DNA of 64,000 bases from Tupaia tana (lineage: Eukaryota; Chordata; Mammalia; Scandentia; Tupaiidae). Position 1 is the stretch's first letter, and every line of letters starts with the position of its first letter. Made by a program: the position numbers and the translations under genes. The DNA is taken from NCBI GenBank assembly GCA_026018925.1, contig JAKSZU010000026.1:14747127-14811126 (forward strand), given 5' to 3'. This document shows positions 21,301 through 30,720 of the stretch, one piece after another. The notes under the pieces were generated by a model. It searched no databases, was not told the DNA's origin, and saw only the letters and a program-made list of their open reading frames with translations.

Positions 21301-22519
21301 AAAAGAAAGCAATATGGTGGCCCCTTCAAGGAGAAGTTAATGTTAGTTTTACCTAGTTAGTTCCATAAATATCCCCTCTGCCTCTTAATCTGACATTTTC
21401 CAGTTTGTATTCCTGTTCACAATGTAACTTCAAAAATATTTAGGCCAACTCATTGCTAGTATTAAAGTATGTGGAATGAGACTTTTCCTGTTGACCCAGC
21501 ACTTCAGCTAAAGCTTCAAAGGTGAGGGCAGTGGGTGATAATACTTCCTTCTCCTGGTAAGAGGGTGGTTAGACTGGTCCTTTGACCATCAGTAACCATC
21601 TACCTCTGGCCTATATATAAGACAAGGTCAAGATTTTATCCAGAGGAACTTTCTTCAATAACCTTTGTAGGGAGTTTTCTTCCCCTCTCCCAGCTTTCAA
21701 ACCAAGAGAAGGGCGTTCAAAGAAGAATCTCTTACAAGACTGGGAGTGCCAAGGGGTATGGCTGGCATCTTATTGCCAGCTGAAGGCTGCCTGGGGCTGC
21801 ACAAGATGGCAAGTGAGAGGAGGGGCGGGCTGCACCTAGGGCAATAATGTGTCCTGTTTCCCGAGGGCCAGGTGGCTTCCCGGGAGTGTACTTGGACTTG
21901 AGCCATCTGCTGAGACTCAGCCAAGAGAGCAGCCTTCCAGAAAAGGGACTTCAGAAAAGGGTAGGAGTGGAAAAGGGGTGTGCAAAAGGTCAACCAGTGT
22001 GTGCATTGTGTTTCCACAAGGGGGAACTCTTAGGGGTCTCCAACGATCCCCCAGTGTGCCCTGCATGAGAAAGTAGCATGAAGATGCTTGACAGACACAG
22101 TGGGTTATCTGACATGTTGGAAGTAACCAGTACTTACTTGTTCTCAAGTGAGGGTTTCTTTTCCACTTAGCCATCCACTTCTGCATTCCATAAAGATAAG
22201 TTGGAAGGTAGGAGGGGAATGACACACCTGCTTTCATCTTTACTGTGGACTCCTGAGCCATCCATGGGTCAGATCCAAGGGGGCAGGGAAGAAGGGCCTA
22301 AACTGGATATGAGAATGAAGTGTTTGGACCAGACTGTAGCAAGAGCTTCCCATTTTTCCGGAAAAGACAAAGATCTAGATTTTTAAAATCATATCTCCTT
22401 AGTTGGGAATTATTGGCTAGAATGTTGATCAGGGTTCTTTGTTGCAGATAACACAATCTACTTCAGGTAGTTTAAGTAGAAAGACTTTAGTAGAGTTGTT
22501 AAAAAGTCCACAGAATTGG
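21301..22519. other. Longest SINE-free intergenic stretch outside the KSR2 promoter
   Basis: Balanced base composition, no recognised repeat or gene. TATATATAAG near 21612 is AT-rich but has no other promoter support. Confidence 0.45.
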
Positions 22520-22767
22520 GGGACCAGCTGGTGGCATAGTGGTTGTGATGCTGGACTGCAGTTTGAGTCCTGGACCCAGCAGCTCGAAACTCACACTGGG
22601 TGTATGTGCACGTGTGCCCAAAGTCCTGAGAGGAGAATGAAGGAGAAGGGATTGCAATGCGGCCATCTCCCTGGGGGAGAGGGGTGATTTCTCACTTTTT
22701 CTCTCTCTTGGTCTCCAGTGAGCACACACACACTATAGCAAAAATCTCTCTCTTCAAAGAAAAAGGA
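22520..22767 (+). mobile_element. F1L SINE
   Basis: GGGGGACCAGCTGGTGGCATAG head with a deletion before the B box (CTGGACTGCAGTTTGAGTCC). TSD about AGTCCACAG on both sides. Confidence 0.83.
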
Positions 22768-22963
22768 GTCCACAGGATCTCCAGGAGGACAAGAGAGTCA
22801 AGCTTGGGCTGTGCATCCAGAAATGATGTCCAAACCATGTTGTGGAGCTGACCCATGAACACCATGCCATGTCTCAGGCAAGAAGGCTACTGCTAGGGGA
22901 CAGAGAAACCAGCAGAACTTTTGGCAGTCTCATAGAGCTGGATAGACAAAGTTAAGGACCTAA

Positions 22964-23147
22964 GGGAACCAGCAGTTAGCGTAATGGCTATGTCGCTGGA
23001 CTCCCACGTAGTCGACCGCGGTTCGCGTCCCGGACCCGGTGGCTTAAACTCACGCCGGGCGTGTGTGCATGCGTGCCCAAGATCCCAAGAGGAGAATGGA
23101 GGAGAAGGGATTGCGGCATGACCATCCCCCCTGGGGAGTGATTTCTA
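22964..23147 (+). mobile_element. F1L SINE, young but 3'-truncated
   Basis: The first 184 bp match the youngest copies (GGGAACCAGCAGTTAGCG; B box GGTTCGCGTCC), then stop at GGGGAGTGATTTCT. The CT stretch, 3' end, A tail and a recognisable TSD are absent. Confidence 0.9.
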
Positions 23148-23970
23148 GCCTCCACTCAGTTCAGCCCCTGGTTGGATTAAAACAGTTAGTCCCCATTCCA
23201 TCTACCTTGCAGACAAAAGTGTGAGCCCTCTCCAGAGTTAGATAACATTTCCTGAAGACTATATTTTTTAGACACAATGTCTGAGAGTCAATAAAAATTA
23301 TAAGACCTGACAAGAGACAAGACCAATGAACTGAAACAAAGAGAAAAAATAGTCAATAGAAAGAGACTCACAGGTGAACAAGGTTTTGGAGTTAGGTGGG
23401 GGCTTTAAAGTAACTTAATGAATATGTTCAAGAAAAATAAAAAGATGGCAATATATGAGAGCTCCTTTTACTAGATAGTTGGAACCTATAAACTTTATGG
23501 TCTAAAAGATTGGGCTCATATAGAACTTACTTGATCTCACTGACAGGTTTTGAAGATGCTGACTGAGCTAGATATAAGCTATAACATCCCATGGCCTATA
23601 GCCTTAAAAAAAGTTTTTGTTTGTTTGTTTGTTTTATCTATCATGGCCATCACTGGCTGTGGTTTTCTTTACTTCTTAAGTGGTTTACTTCAGAGTGACA
23701 CATCATACCATGTTTCTGAGTCTTACTCTGCCCCATGAACCTAGTTCCTTAGCTTGGGGCTCTGTGCTCTTGGAGAAAGAAGTTTTTTTGTTAATAATCC
23801 TAAATACATTCTTTGGTCAATGAAAGTTAGGGATCCTATCAGGTAAGGTGGTCAGGGAGATAAGTCCTCTCTCTTAGATGACATTTGGATTGACATTGAA
23901 TGACAAGTATTCAAGCAGGAGTGGATTAGGGATAAGCGTGGCCCAATGAGAGTAGACACAGGGTACAAAG
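23148..23970. other. Intergenic, possible L1M ORF1-region remnant
   Basis: GGGGGCTTTAAAGTAACTTAATG to AACATATGAGAGCTCC-like text near 23400-23470 hints at old L1; otherwise unique. Confidence 0.35.
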
Positions 23971-24189
23971 ATTCAATCAGGAGTCGGCAAACTTTTCTCC
24001 TGTAAAGAGCCGGAGAGTAAAAATTTAAGGTGTAGTGAGCCATATGGTCTTTGTTGTGACTACTGAACTCTACTGTCCTAATGTAAAAGGAACCATAGGC
24101 AAGAAATAAATGGGTGGCGGTGTTTCGATGAAACTTTACTCATGGACACTGACATGTGAATTTCATATCATTTTCATATGTCAGAATTT

Positions 24190-24440
24190 TTAAAAGTTTA
24201 TTCATTTATTGTATGAGTGAGAGAGACAGAGTGGGAAAGAGAATCTCCCCCAAGAGGGTCTTGATACTGTGATTTGTGATACTGTGATCTGTCTTCAGCC
24301 TCAGCCAGCCCTGGATCATAGGCACATGTATGAATGCTGGGTATTCTCAGAGAAGTCTCCAGACTTAAACCAGGAACTTTCCCATTTAGATTGCCTTGCA
24401 GAGCCTGGTGTTTACCTCTGTGCTACCATCTGCCCCCCAA
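24190..24440 (-). mobile_element. F2 SINE
   Basis: TTTATTCATTTATTGTATGAG, AGCCAGCCCTGGATCATAGG and head end TGTGCTACCATCTGCCCCCC. Confidence 0.75.
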
Positions 24441-24464
24441 AAATTTTTTAAAGAATTATTTCTT

Positions 24465-24730
24465 GGGACCAGCAGTTAGCATAATGGCTAAGTTGCTGGA
24501 CTCCCACGTAGTCAACCGAGGTTTGAGTCCCGGACCTGGTGGCTTAAGCTCACGCCGGGCGCATGTGCATGTGTGCCCAAGATCCCTAGAGGAGAATGGA
24601 GGAGAAGAGATTGCGGTGAGGCCATCCCCCCTGGGGGGTGATTTCTCGCTTTCTGTCTCTCTGTCTCTCTCTGACTGTCTGGCGAGCGCACGCGCCCTAT
24701 AGCAAAAATCTCTCCCCCCCAAAAAAGAAA
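24465..24730 (+). mobile_element. F1L SINE
   Basis: Perfect 15 bp TSD AAAGAATTATTTCTT at 24450-24464 and 24731-24745. It landed in the tail of the F1S copy at 24746. Confidence 0.92.
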
Positions 24731-24745
24731 AAAGAATTATTTCTT

Positions 24746-24896
24746 TAATTTTATTTATCACTATTATTTCTTGATTTGATCAGAGAGGCACAGAAGGAGA
24801 GGGAAAGTGAGAAAGCAAGCCACCAGGTCTGGTATTTGAACCATGGGCTGCCATGTGGGAGTCCAGCACCTTAACCAGCACACCACCTGCCAGCCT
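24746..24896 (-). mobile_element. F1S SINE
   Basis: TTGATTTGATCAGAGAGGCAC to CACCTGCCAGCC; its AT tail hosts the 24465 insertion. Confidence 0.8.
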
Positions 24897-24994
24897 TCAC
24901 TAAATATATTTTTAAATGTTTTCCCAACCATTCTAAAATGTAAGACCACTCTTAACTTTGGGGCCATAGTTTGCTGATAAAATTTGAGTTAAGT

Positions 24995-25171
24995 GGGGCT
25001 GGCAGGTGGTGTGGTGGTTAAGGGCGTTGGACTCCCACATGGCTGGCCTATGTGGTTAATCCCGTACCAGGTAACTTGCTTTCTCATTTTCTCTCTCTCA
25101 CTCTGTCCCTCTCTGGTCAAATTAAAATAAATTAATAAAGTTAAATAAAATAATTTAAAACATTTTTTTTT
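24995..25171 (+). mobile_element. F1S SINE
   Basis: GGGGCTGGCAGGTGGTGTGG head; tail AATAAAGTTAAATAAAATAA. TSD AGTTAAGT. This is the last SINE before the KSR2 promoter. Confidence 0.83.
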
Positions 25172-25507
25172 AGTTAAGTAGGCTGCCGTCAAATCAAGGA
25201 AGCCTTATGGAACGTGGTTAACAATAAAGAAAAGCCCCTTTCCTATTGCAAAAGGCCAGGGTACCAGGTATGGGATGCAGCTTCCTACAATTCATGGAAG
25301 ATCATCAGGTTTGTTTTATTTTCCCCTGGTAACAAGCAAAGACAAACGAACATAAAGACAGGCGCGCACACACACGCCTATCCAGAAAGCCAGAGAGGAC
25401 GTGCCTAGGTTCACGCCGATGTTTCTCCAGTACGCGCAGAGGGCTTTAAAGTTAGGCGCACACCTGCTCCCAGCCGGTGCGCACCTGCTGAGCCTTACTC
25501 CGCCTCG

Positions 25508-25517
25508 TCTCGCGAGA
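25508..25517. promoter_or_regulatory. TCTCGCGAGA palindrome
   Basis: Perfect 10 bp palindrome inside the CpG island. The motif is a known CpG-island promoter element recognised in a methylation-sensitive way, with BANP reported as its binder (established knowledge). Role here is inferred. Confidence 0.7.
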
Positions 25518-25567
25518 GCGGTGCTATAGTAGTGGCCCCCACCCCCACCCCGCCACCAAATCCCTGT

Positions 25568-25577
25568 CCCCGCCCCC
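25568..25577 (-). promoter_or_regulatory. GC box (SP/KLF-type)
   Basis: CCCCGCCCCC, the complement of the SP1/KLF core GGGGCGGGG, in the GC-rich promoter. Confidence 0.5.
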
Positions 25578-25970
25578 TCGCCCTGCCTCCACGCTCTTGC
25601 ACACTCCCTGCCATCTCCACCGCCCCCGGGAGCAGCCTCGGCCCCACGCGCGCGCTGCCCCGCGCCCCCGCCTGCCGCTCGCTCGCTTGCACGCACGCCC
25701 GGTAGTAATTTCACTTTGCCACGCGAGCACCGCAGCCCCTAGAAATCTCGCCCCCGTTCTCCCTTGCCCCAGCCAGGAGTCGACCCCTTCCCCAGCCAGG
25801 TGCGTGAGCCTGCGCGCTCCTCCTTCGCCTCCTCCAGTGGGTCCCTAGCGCGCCGGCCGGGGCCGGCTGGGGCGGCTGCGCGCACGGCGCCTCTCCACCA
25901 ACCCGCTCCCCTGCAGGTCCCTCGCTCGCGCTCCATCCCTCGCCGGCGCTCCCGCGCTCCCCCCGCCCTT

Positions 25971-25980
25971 TGATTGACAG
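25971..25980 (+). promoter_or_regulatory. PBX-MEIS/PREP composite site
   Basis: TGATTGACAG equals the TALE homeodomain consensus exactly. It sits about 0.7 kb before the KSR2 start codon. Confidence 0.5.
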
Positions 25981-25985
25981 GCAAG

Positions 25986-26147
25986 ATGTCGGTGTGGAGC
26001 GAGGCAGGAGCGATTGCAGCAGCCGTCACCCCCGGAGCCCGGCGGCGGCCGCAGCAGCAGCAGCAGCGCGGAGAGGAGACAGCAGCCAGCCGCAGCAGCC
26101 GCCGCAGCCGCGGGAGCAATGCGGACAGCGTCCTGAGAACGCGCTAA
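25986..26147 (+). CDS. Upstream ORF 1, 53 codons
   Basis: ATG with A at -3 (CAAGATGT) opens a 53-codon frame (MSVWSEAGAIAAAV...) containing a CAG-encoded glutamine run, ending TAA at 26145. It lies in the KSR2 leader only if transcription starts upstream of 25986. Arg/Ser/Gln-rich composition suggests no folded domain; possible translational control element. Confidence 0.3.
   Translation: MSVWSEAGAIAAAVTPGARRRPQQQQQRGEETAASRSSRRSRGSNADSVLRTR
26119..26136 (+). CDS. Upstream ORF 2, 5 codons
   Basis: ATGCGGACAGCGTCCTGA, overlapping uORF 1 in another frame. Confidence 0.25.
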   Translation: MRTAS

Positions 26148-26167
26148 AGCACTCCGAGCCGTGGACC

Positions 26168-26215
26168 ATGCCGCGTCGCTGCAGCGGGGAGGGGGGCAAG
26201 CCAGATTTTTTTTGA
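26168..26215 (+). CDS. Upstream ORF 3, 15 codons
   Basis: GGACCATGC context (A at -3) and the peptide MPRRCSGEGGKPDFF, stop TGA at 26213. Of the short leader ORFs this has the most favourable start context. Confidence 0.3.
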   Translation: MPRRCSGEGGKPDFF

Positions 26216-26458
26216 CATAAAAGCAAGCCAGCCAAATATATATAATTTCACCCTTCACGGAGCCGGTGTGTAAAGAGTGAGCGCTGTTTTCCTTCTCCTC
26301 CTCCTCTGCCTCCTCCTTTGCTGCCTCCTCCTCCTCCTCCTCTCCCTCCTCCTCCTCCTCCCTAAGTGTACAGACAGCATCACATCACCTGGTTTGCTTC
26401 TGAGAAACAGCATCTCTCCTTTTCAGGGACCAGAGACTCAGAGAGAGGGGACATTCTA

Positions 26459-26473
26459 ATGGAGTCTGCTTGA
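26459..26473 (+). CDS. Upstream ORF 4, 4 codons
   Basis: ATGGAGTCTGCTTGA; G at +4. Confidence 0.22.
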   Translation: MESA

Positions 26474-26546
26474 TCACCCCAAAATAAAATAATAAATTTT
26501 GACTCTCGTCCCCTCCTCCCACCCCCTCCCCTCAACCCCGTGTGAG

Positions 26547-26579
26547 ATGTTGGGTTTCTTCTTCACGAGACATTGGTGA
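26547..26579 (+). CDS. Upstream ORF 5, 10 codons
   Basis: Peptide MLGFFFTRHW, stop at 26577-26579, 114 bases before the KSR2 ATG. Start context GTGAGATGT has G at -3. Confidence 0.25.
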   Translation: MLGFFFTRHW

Positions 26580-26624
26580 GAAGTCGCAGTGGTTGGAGAG
26601 GCGTAGTGGGTAGACTACCTCTAC

Positions 26625-26681
26625 TCCCCCCCCCCGCCCCCCTTTTTTCTCTCTGGGAGGAGGAGGAGGGGAAGGGGGGTT
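26625..26681 (+). promoter_or_regulatory. C-rich/G-rich hairpin or G-quadruplex segment before the KSR2 ATG
   Basis: A C-rich run (26625-26642) faces a G-rich run (26655-26679, GGGAGGAGGAGGAGGGGAAG then more G) across a short T/CT loop. In RNA these could pair strongly or the G-run could fold alone. The 3' edge is only about 12 bases from the start codon. Confidence 0.45.
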
Positions 26682-26693
26682 GCAGAGCAAGCG

Positions 26694-26873
26694 ATGGATG
26701 AGGAAAACATGACGAAAAGCGAGGAGCAGCAGCCTCTGAGTTTGCAAAAAGCCCTACAGCAGTGCGAGCTGGTTCAAAACATGATAGACTTGAGCATCTC
26801 AAACCTGGAAGGACTTAGGACCAAATGTGCTACCTCCAACGACCTCACACAGAAAGAAATCCGGACCCTGGAG
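26694..26873 (+). CDS. KSR2: KSR2 first coding exon (60 codons, partial gene)
   Basis: KSR2 is a RAF-like pseudokinase scaffold that joins RAF, MEK and ERK at the membrane and is linked to AMPK and energy balance. The exon encodes residues 1-60, from [20 protein letters not shown] to TQKEIRTLE, which I recognise as the mammalian KSR2 N-terminus with no change I can see. This is the start of the coiled-coil/SAM-like CA1 region that helps bind BRAF; no catalytic part is here. The start ATG has G at -3 and G at +4 (GCGATGG), a strong context. Codon 60 (GAG, 26871-26873) abuts the donor GTAGGTG in phase 0; translation past it runs into intron. The next exon lies beyond the window. Confidence 0.96.
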
Positions 26874-28172
26874 GTAGGTGTTACCTACGAGCTCTGCTCT
26901 CCGTCCTTCCTCCCCTTCCTCTCCTCCATCCCCCTTTCCTCTCTGTTGGGGTTGGGGAGGCCGGTAAGCCAGGTGGGCATGACTTGGTTGTCTGTGATTT
27001 ATCTTCTTGCAAAGCCTGCGCTGGGCGTCCCTTCACTGTGCTGCTGTCATCTGTACTTGGCTGGGTGGTGATAGTAGTAGTAGTGATTGTTGTTCCTTAT
27101 TTATTATTATTGTTGCCGCTGGTACCATTAGCAGTCGCTTTCTCTTAAGAGGGAGTTCTCTCCTTTTATTTTTTCTGCTGGCGGATTTGTTTATAAGCCA
27201 CGGGGGCTCTCGTGTGCTGGGTAATACATGAAGGAGCTGCAGAGAAGCCACGTGACCTTGCGCATTCTGCAGGTGGTCAAAAGGTGGTTTTTGCTCCCCG
27301 ATAGGGCTGTTGATAAATGTAGACCTCTTCTCTCCATCTCCTTCCCAGTCTTCCTTTGGCTTCTTGAATTTCTTTTCTTTCTTTCATTTTTTATTTTTTT
27401 CCAGTGATATGTCAGGAAACAAGATTTAAAAAAAAAAATCCCCACTGAGCTACCCATTTCCAACCAAATCATTTTGATGCAGTGAGCTGTTGCAGGCCTA
27501 AATGTGTAAAAAGGGAAAAAAAAAAAAGCTTGGATCAGCACACACAAGGTGGTGTGGGAAAATACTCTTGGATCTTGGTGGGACTGTGGGCGGTAAGGGG
27601 TCGGGGAGGAGGAGTTATCTTTGGCTGTTGTAACATTCTCTCCAACAGAACTTGAGGGGGAGTTTGAAGCAGTTTTTTAGGGGATGGGATAAGATGGGGG
27701 ATGAATGCAAAGTTACTCAGAAGATGGCAGAGATCATTTCTTCTGACAGCTGTTTGGTTGGGAGAGGAAGGTTTCAAGAGCCTTAGAAGATGCCCTGGTG
27801 TCCACAGAATCACTGGGTATCCACGTTGCTCAAGACATCTGAAGGGCTCAGGTCACTTCCTCCTCTTAAACCAGCCCAGCTGCACATAGAACTTGTCCCT
27901 TTGGCTGGTGTTTGCCCGGTAAGATTGGGAGCAAAGGGGTTCCCCCTTTGGTGGAGTGGGCGTGTGAGGTGCTGAAGACTCACTGCATTTCTGGCCCCTT
28001 AGTTTCCAAGGCTTGGACTCTTTAATCCCTAGGGAATCTTGCAGCCCTCCTACCCCTGGTCTAGCCTGGATGAGCACTTCTCTCTGATTCACTTTCAGGT
28101 CTTTCTTTTTCTGCTATGGTTTTTATTTTGGCCAGATATCAACACGCAAGAGGTCATCCCTTTGAAAGCAGA

Positions 28173-28204
<32 letters not shown>

Positions 28205-28915
28205 AATGCTGTTTGCTACTCTAGGGTACATGTCTGTGTGCACCTGTCATCTGGGAACATGATCCCTAGAAACGAATAAGATAAATGTCAAGGGGGACTT
28301 GGGGAGTGGGGATTGTGTTGGGAAGCAAAGGTATTGGCTTTCTCGGAGCTTCGGGGAGCAGCCTAGCTGCTAGGACGCTGCTGCTGGAAGACAGTGTGTG
28401 GGATGCCCTGGCCCAGCCTTCTGTCTCTGTCTGGACAGTGCCCAAGAGCAGCTTCCATCCAGAACTGTGTGCAGTAAATATATAGGTAACCCAAAGAGGT
28501 CTCTTCTGTTCCCTGAGTCAGGAGTCTCAAATGCTTCTGTGTAAATTTCTCCAGAGTGCTCTTTTCTACTTTGCAAATGTGCTCAGTCCTCTACTAACTC
28601 CCTTGATGGTGGTGATTGTTGCAGTAGATGCTTTCTACATAGTTGCCTACTTTTAAAACCAAGGGTGGGGGGTGGAGGCTTTGGATGTCCAGGTGACGGA
28701 GACAAGTTTTCTTTTCAGGGACTACATCTGTTTGTAATTTTTGGGTCCCAGGATGCCACAGAGCACACCAGCCACTTTATCCATATTGCCCAGGGAATGA
28801 TCTTGGGCAATTATGCCAATTTAGACCTCCCAGATCCCCAGGGCTAAGGAGGGGCCCTGGAGAAGGAGCTGGCAAACTGGGGTCCAGCCAAGTCTTGCTA
28901 AACCTCATGCGTGGA
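26874..28915 (+). other. KSR2: KSR2 intron 1, repeat-poor start
   Basis: Donor GTAGGTG at 26874. About 2 kb with almost no transposon: short poly(A) at 27425-27436 and 27517-27528, GTAGTAGTAGTAG near 27071, and a GT microsatellite. Open frames here are chance. Confidence 0.75.
28168..28201. repeat. (GT)n microsatellite
   Basis: GT repeat with one TTT break. Confidence 0.9.
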
Positions 28916-28916
28916 T

Positions 28917-29110
28917 CCAGACTTTTCTATCTCAGCAGTTGTCACATTTTCTATATCAAAACCACATGAAGGTGCTTGGCAAAATACAAATTCTTAGCCT
29001 GTAACCTCAGATATTCCTATTCAATTTGTGCCTGGAGAAAGGGCCTCAGAATCTGCATTTACTAAGCTAGATGTTTTTTTTTAAAGCTAGATGTTTCTGA
29101 TGCATGTTTT
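28917..29110. mobile_element. MER5-like hAT fragment
   Basis: CTATATCAAAACCACATGAAGG, GGGCCTCAGAATCTGCATTT and TTTCTGATGCATGTTTTC follow the MER5 pattern. A GCTAGATGTTT repeat flanks a T(9)AAA at 29066-29095. Confidence 0.5.
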
Positions 29111-29469
29111 CGTTATTGACTCTTTGAGAAATAATAATCCATTAGTAGTTAGATGTCATATTTCTGCTATCTAATGGGAAAACTCTGCTCTTACAGACAC
29201 TAAGCATTAAATTAAATAGGCTATCCCTGAAAACCTTGATAATCAGCAACATTTAGTAAGAGGCATACATGCCTGTTGAAACAAAAATATGCAACATGGA
29301 CTTGGATTTCCAGAAGCATACGTCATGATTAGGGAGAGAAGGCTAGTAATATATGTGTAGAATAATCATAAAGTCCAAATAGTAAATAATAAGGGGGACA
29401 AGTGTGTGTCCATTTGCAATGTGCAGCTGCATGAAGTGGAAAAACTTACCCAGAGCAGTGAAGAAAATA

Positions 29470-29998
29470 CAGCTGACCCTTGAACAACATGGGGATTAAG
29501 GGCATTGATTCCCCCCACAACACACACACACAGTAGAACATCTGCATATAACTTTTGACTTCCCCCAAACTTAAGTACAATAACTTACTGTTAACTGGAA
29601 GCCTTAGAGATAACATAATTAGTTGATTAACATACTTTTTGTAGGTAATTTGTATTGTATACTATAGTCTTAGAACACATTAATCTAGAGCAATGAAAAT
29701 ATTTTTAAAAGACTTATTTTATTTAACTTTATTTATTTATTTAAATTTGACTAGAGAGGGACAGAGCAAGAGAGAAGGAAAGGGAGAAAGTAAGCTACTT
29801 GGTCTGGGACTTACCTGTGGTAGGCCATGTGGGAGTCCAGCAACCTTAACCACCATGCCACCTGCTGGCCCCAAGAAAAGAAAATATTAAGAAAATCTTT
29901 AGGAAGAGAAAATACATTTACAGCATTTATTGAAAAAAAAAAGGGGGCATATAAGTGGACCCGCACAGCTCAAACCTGTGTTGCTCAAGGGTCAAATA
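29470..29998. mobile_element. Tigger (pogo-type) non-autonomous element, split
   Basis: Left end CAGCTGACCCTTGAACAACA after TA; right end TGTTGCTCAAGGGTCAAATA. These are the terminal repeats of the Tigger2/MER2-type group. An F1S SINE interrupts it. No transposase frame. Confidence 0.85.
29712..29872 (-). mobile_element. F1S SINE in Tigger
   Basis: TSD about GAAAATATT on both sides (near 29696 and 29879). Ends CACCTGCTGGCCCC. Confidence 0.85.
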
Positions 29999-30007
29999 TA
30001 AGGGTTT

Positions 30008-30248
30008 CTTTTTAGAAAGATTTTTGCTACAGGGCACGTGCATTTGCTGGAGAGACAGACAGATAGCAAGAAATAACCCTCCAGGGAGGATGGCCATGGC
30101 ACAAGCACTTCTCCTTCAGTCTCCTCTCGGGATTTTGGGCACTCACACACATGTGCCCAATGTGAGCTGAAGCCACTGGGTCCAGGACTCCAACTGCAGT
30201 TGAGTACGTGGGAGTCCAGCAACGTAACCATTATGCTATCTACTGTCT
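30008..30248 (-). mobile_element. F1L SINE
   Basis: GAAAGATTTTTGCTACAGGG to CATTATGCTATCTACTGTCTC. Confidence 0.83.
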
Positions 30249-30284
30249 CAGAGTTTCTCTTTCTCAAGTAACACAACATGTTTT

Positions 30285-30533
30285 GTGTCAGCCTGTGGCA
30301 TGGTGGTTAAGGTGGCTGGATCCCACATGGCTGAATGTGCTGTTCCAGTCCTGGACCCAGCGGCTTGTAAAACACATTGGGTGTGTGTGCATGCATGTCC
30401 AAAATCCTGAGAGAAGAATGGAGAAGTAATTGAACTTTGTCCATCCGCCCCCCACCCCCTAAAGTGTTTTCTTACTTGTCCTCTCTCTTTGGTTATCTCC
30501 GGCAAGCACACACACCCTAGAGCAAATTAAAAC
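30285..30533 (+). mobile_element. F1L SINE, older copy
   Basis: GTCAGCCTGTGGCATGGTGG head; CATCCGCCCCCCACCCCCT replaces the palindrome. Joins directly to the next SINE. Confidence 0.8.
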
Positions 30534-30536
30534 AAA

Positions 30537-30720
30537 TGGACCAGTAGGTGGCATGGAAGTTAAAAGCTCTGGACTCCCTCACAGCCTACTGCAGTTCAAG
30601 TCCTGACTCTGGCAGCTTGCTTTCTTACTTCTTTTTTTTTTTCCCCCCTCTCTGGTCAAATTAAAAACAACAACAATAATAATGGTAAATAACATTAAAT
30701 AAAAACAATTCTTTAATAAG
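30537..30720 (+). mobile_element. F1S SINE
   Basis: GGACCAGTAGGTGGCATGG head; tail TAACATTAAATAAAAACAAT. Confidence 0.82.

Larger units (their letters stand above)
23975..24990 (+). mobile_element. hAT-Charlie-type element split by three SINEs
   Basis: Left arm GAGTCGGCAAACTTTTCTCC to about 24185; right arm 24897-24990 with CATTCTAAAATGTAAGACC and CCATAGTTTGCTGATA. The terminal TCGGCAAACT pattern belongs to a common mammalian hAT family; I do not name it. A second copy is at 33303. Confidence 0.65.
25350..26693 (+). promoter_or_regulatory. KSR2: KSR2 CpG-island promoter and 5' leader
   Basis: CpG content rises sharply near 25350 and stays high to about 26200, unlike the rest of the window. 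It holds a TCTCGCGAGA element, GC box, PBX-MEIS-type site, CGG/CAG runs (26041-26068) and a (CTC)n-rich tract (26296-26363). No convincing TATA box is seen in the expected place, so a dispersed CpG-type start is likely. The transcription start and any 5' leader splicing cannot be fixed from sequence; CAG/GTGCGTGAG at about 25798-25806 looks like a donor. Confidence 0.75.

Noticed and set aside
21605-21622. TATATATAAG as a TATA promoter
   Set aside because: No initiator, CpG island, exon or conserved ORF nearby; AT-rich words are frequent in this sequence.
25316-26258. Several long antisense frames (up to 137 codons) in the CpG island
   Set aside because: GC-rich sequence lacks stop codons on both strands. 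They are Arg/Gly/Ala-rich with no domain and are not conserved proteins I recognise.
26874-27071. Continuation of the KSR2 frame past codon 60 to 27071
   Set aside because: The exon ends at the GTAGGTG donor; the added residues ([12 protein letters not shown]...) do not belong to KSR2 and are intron translation.
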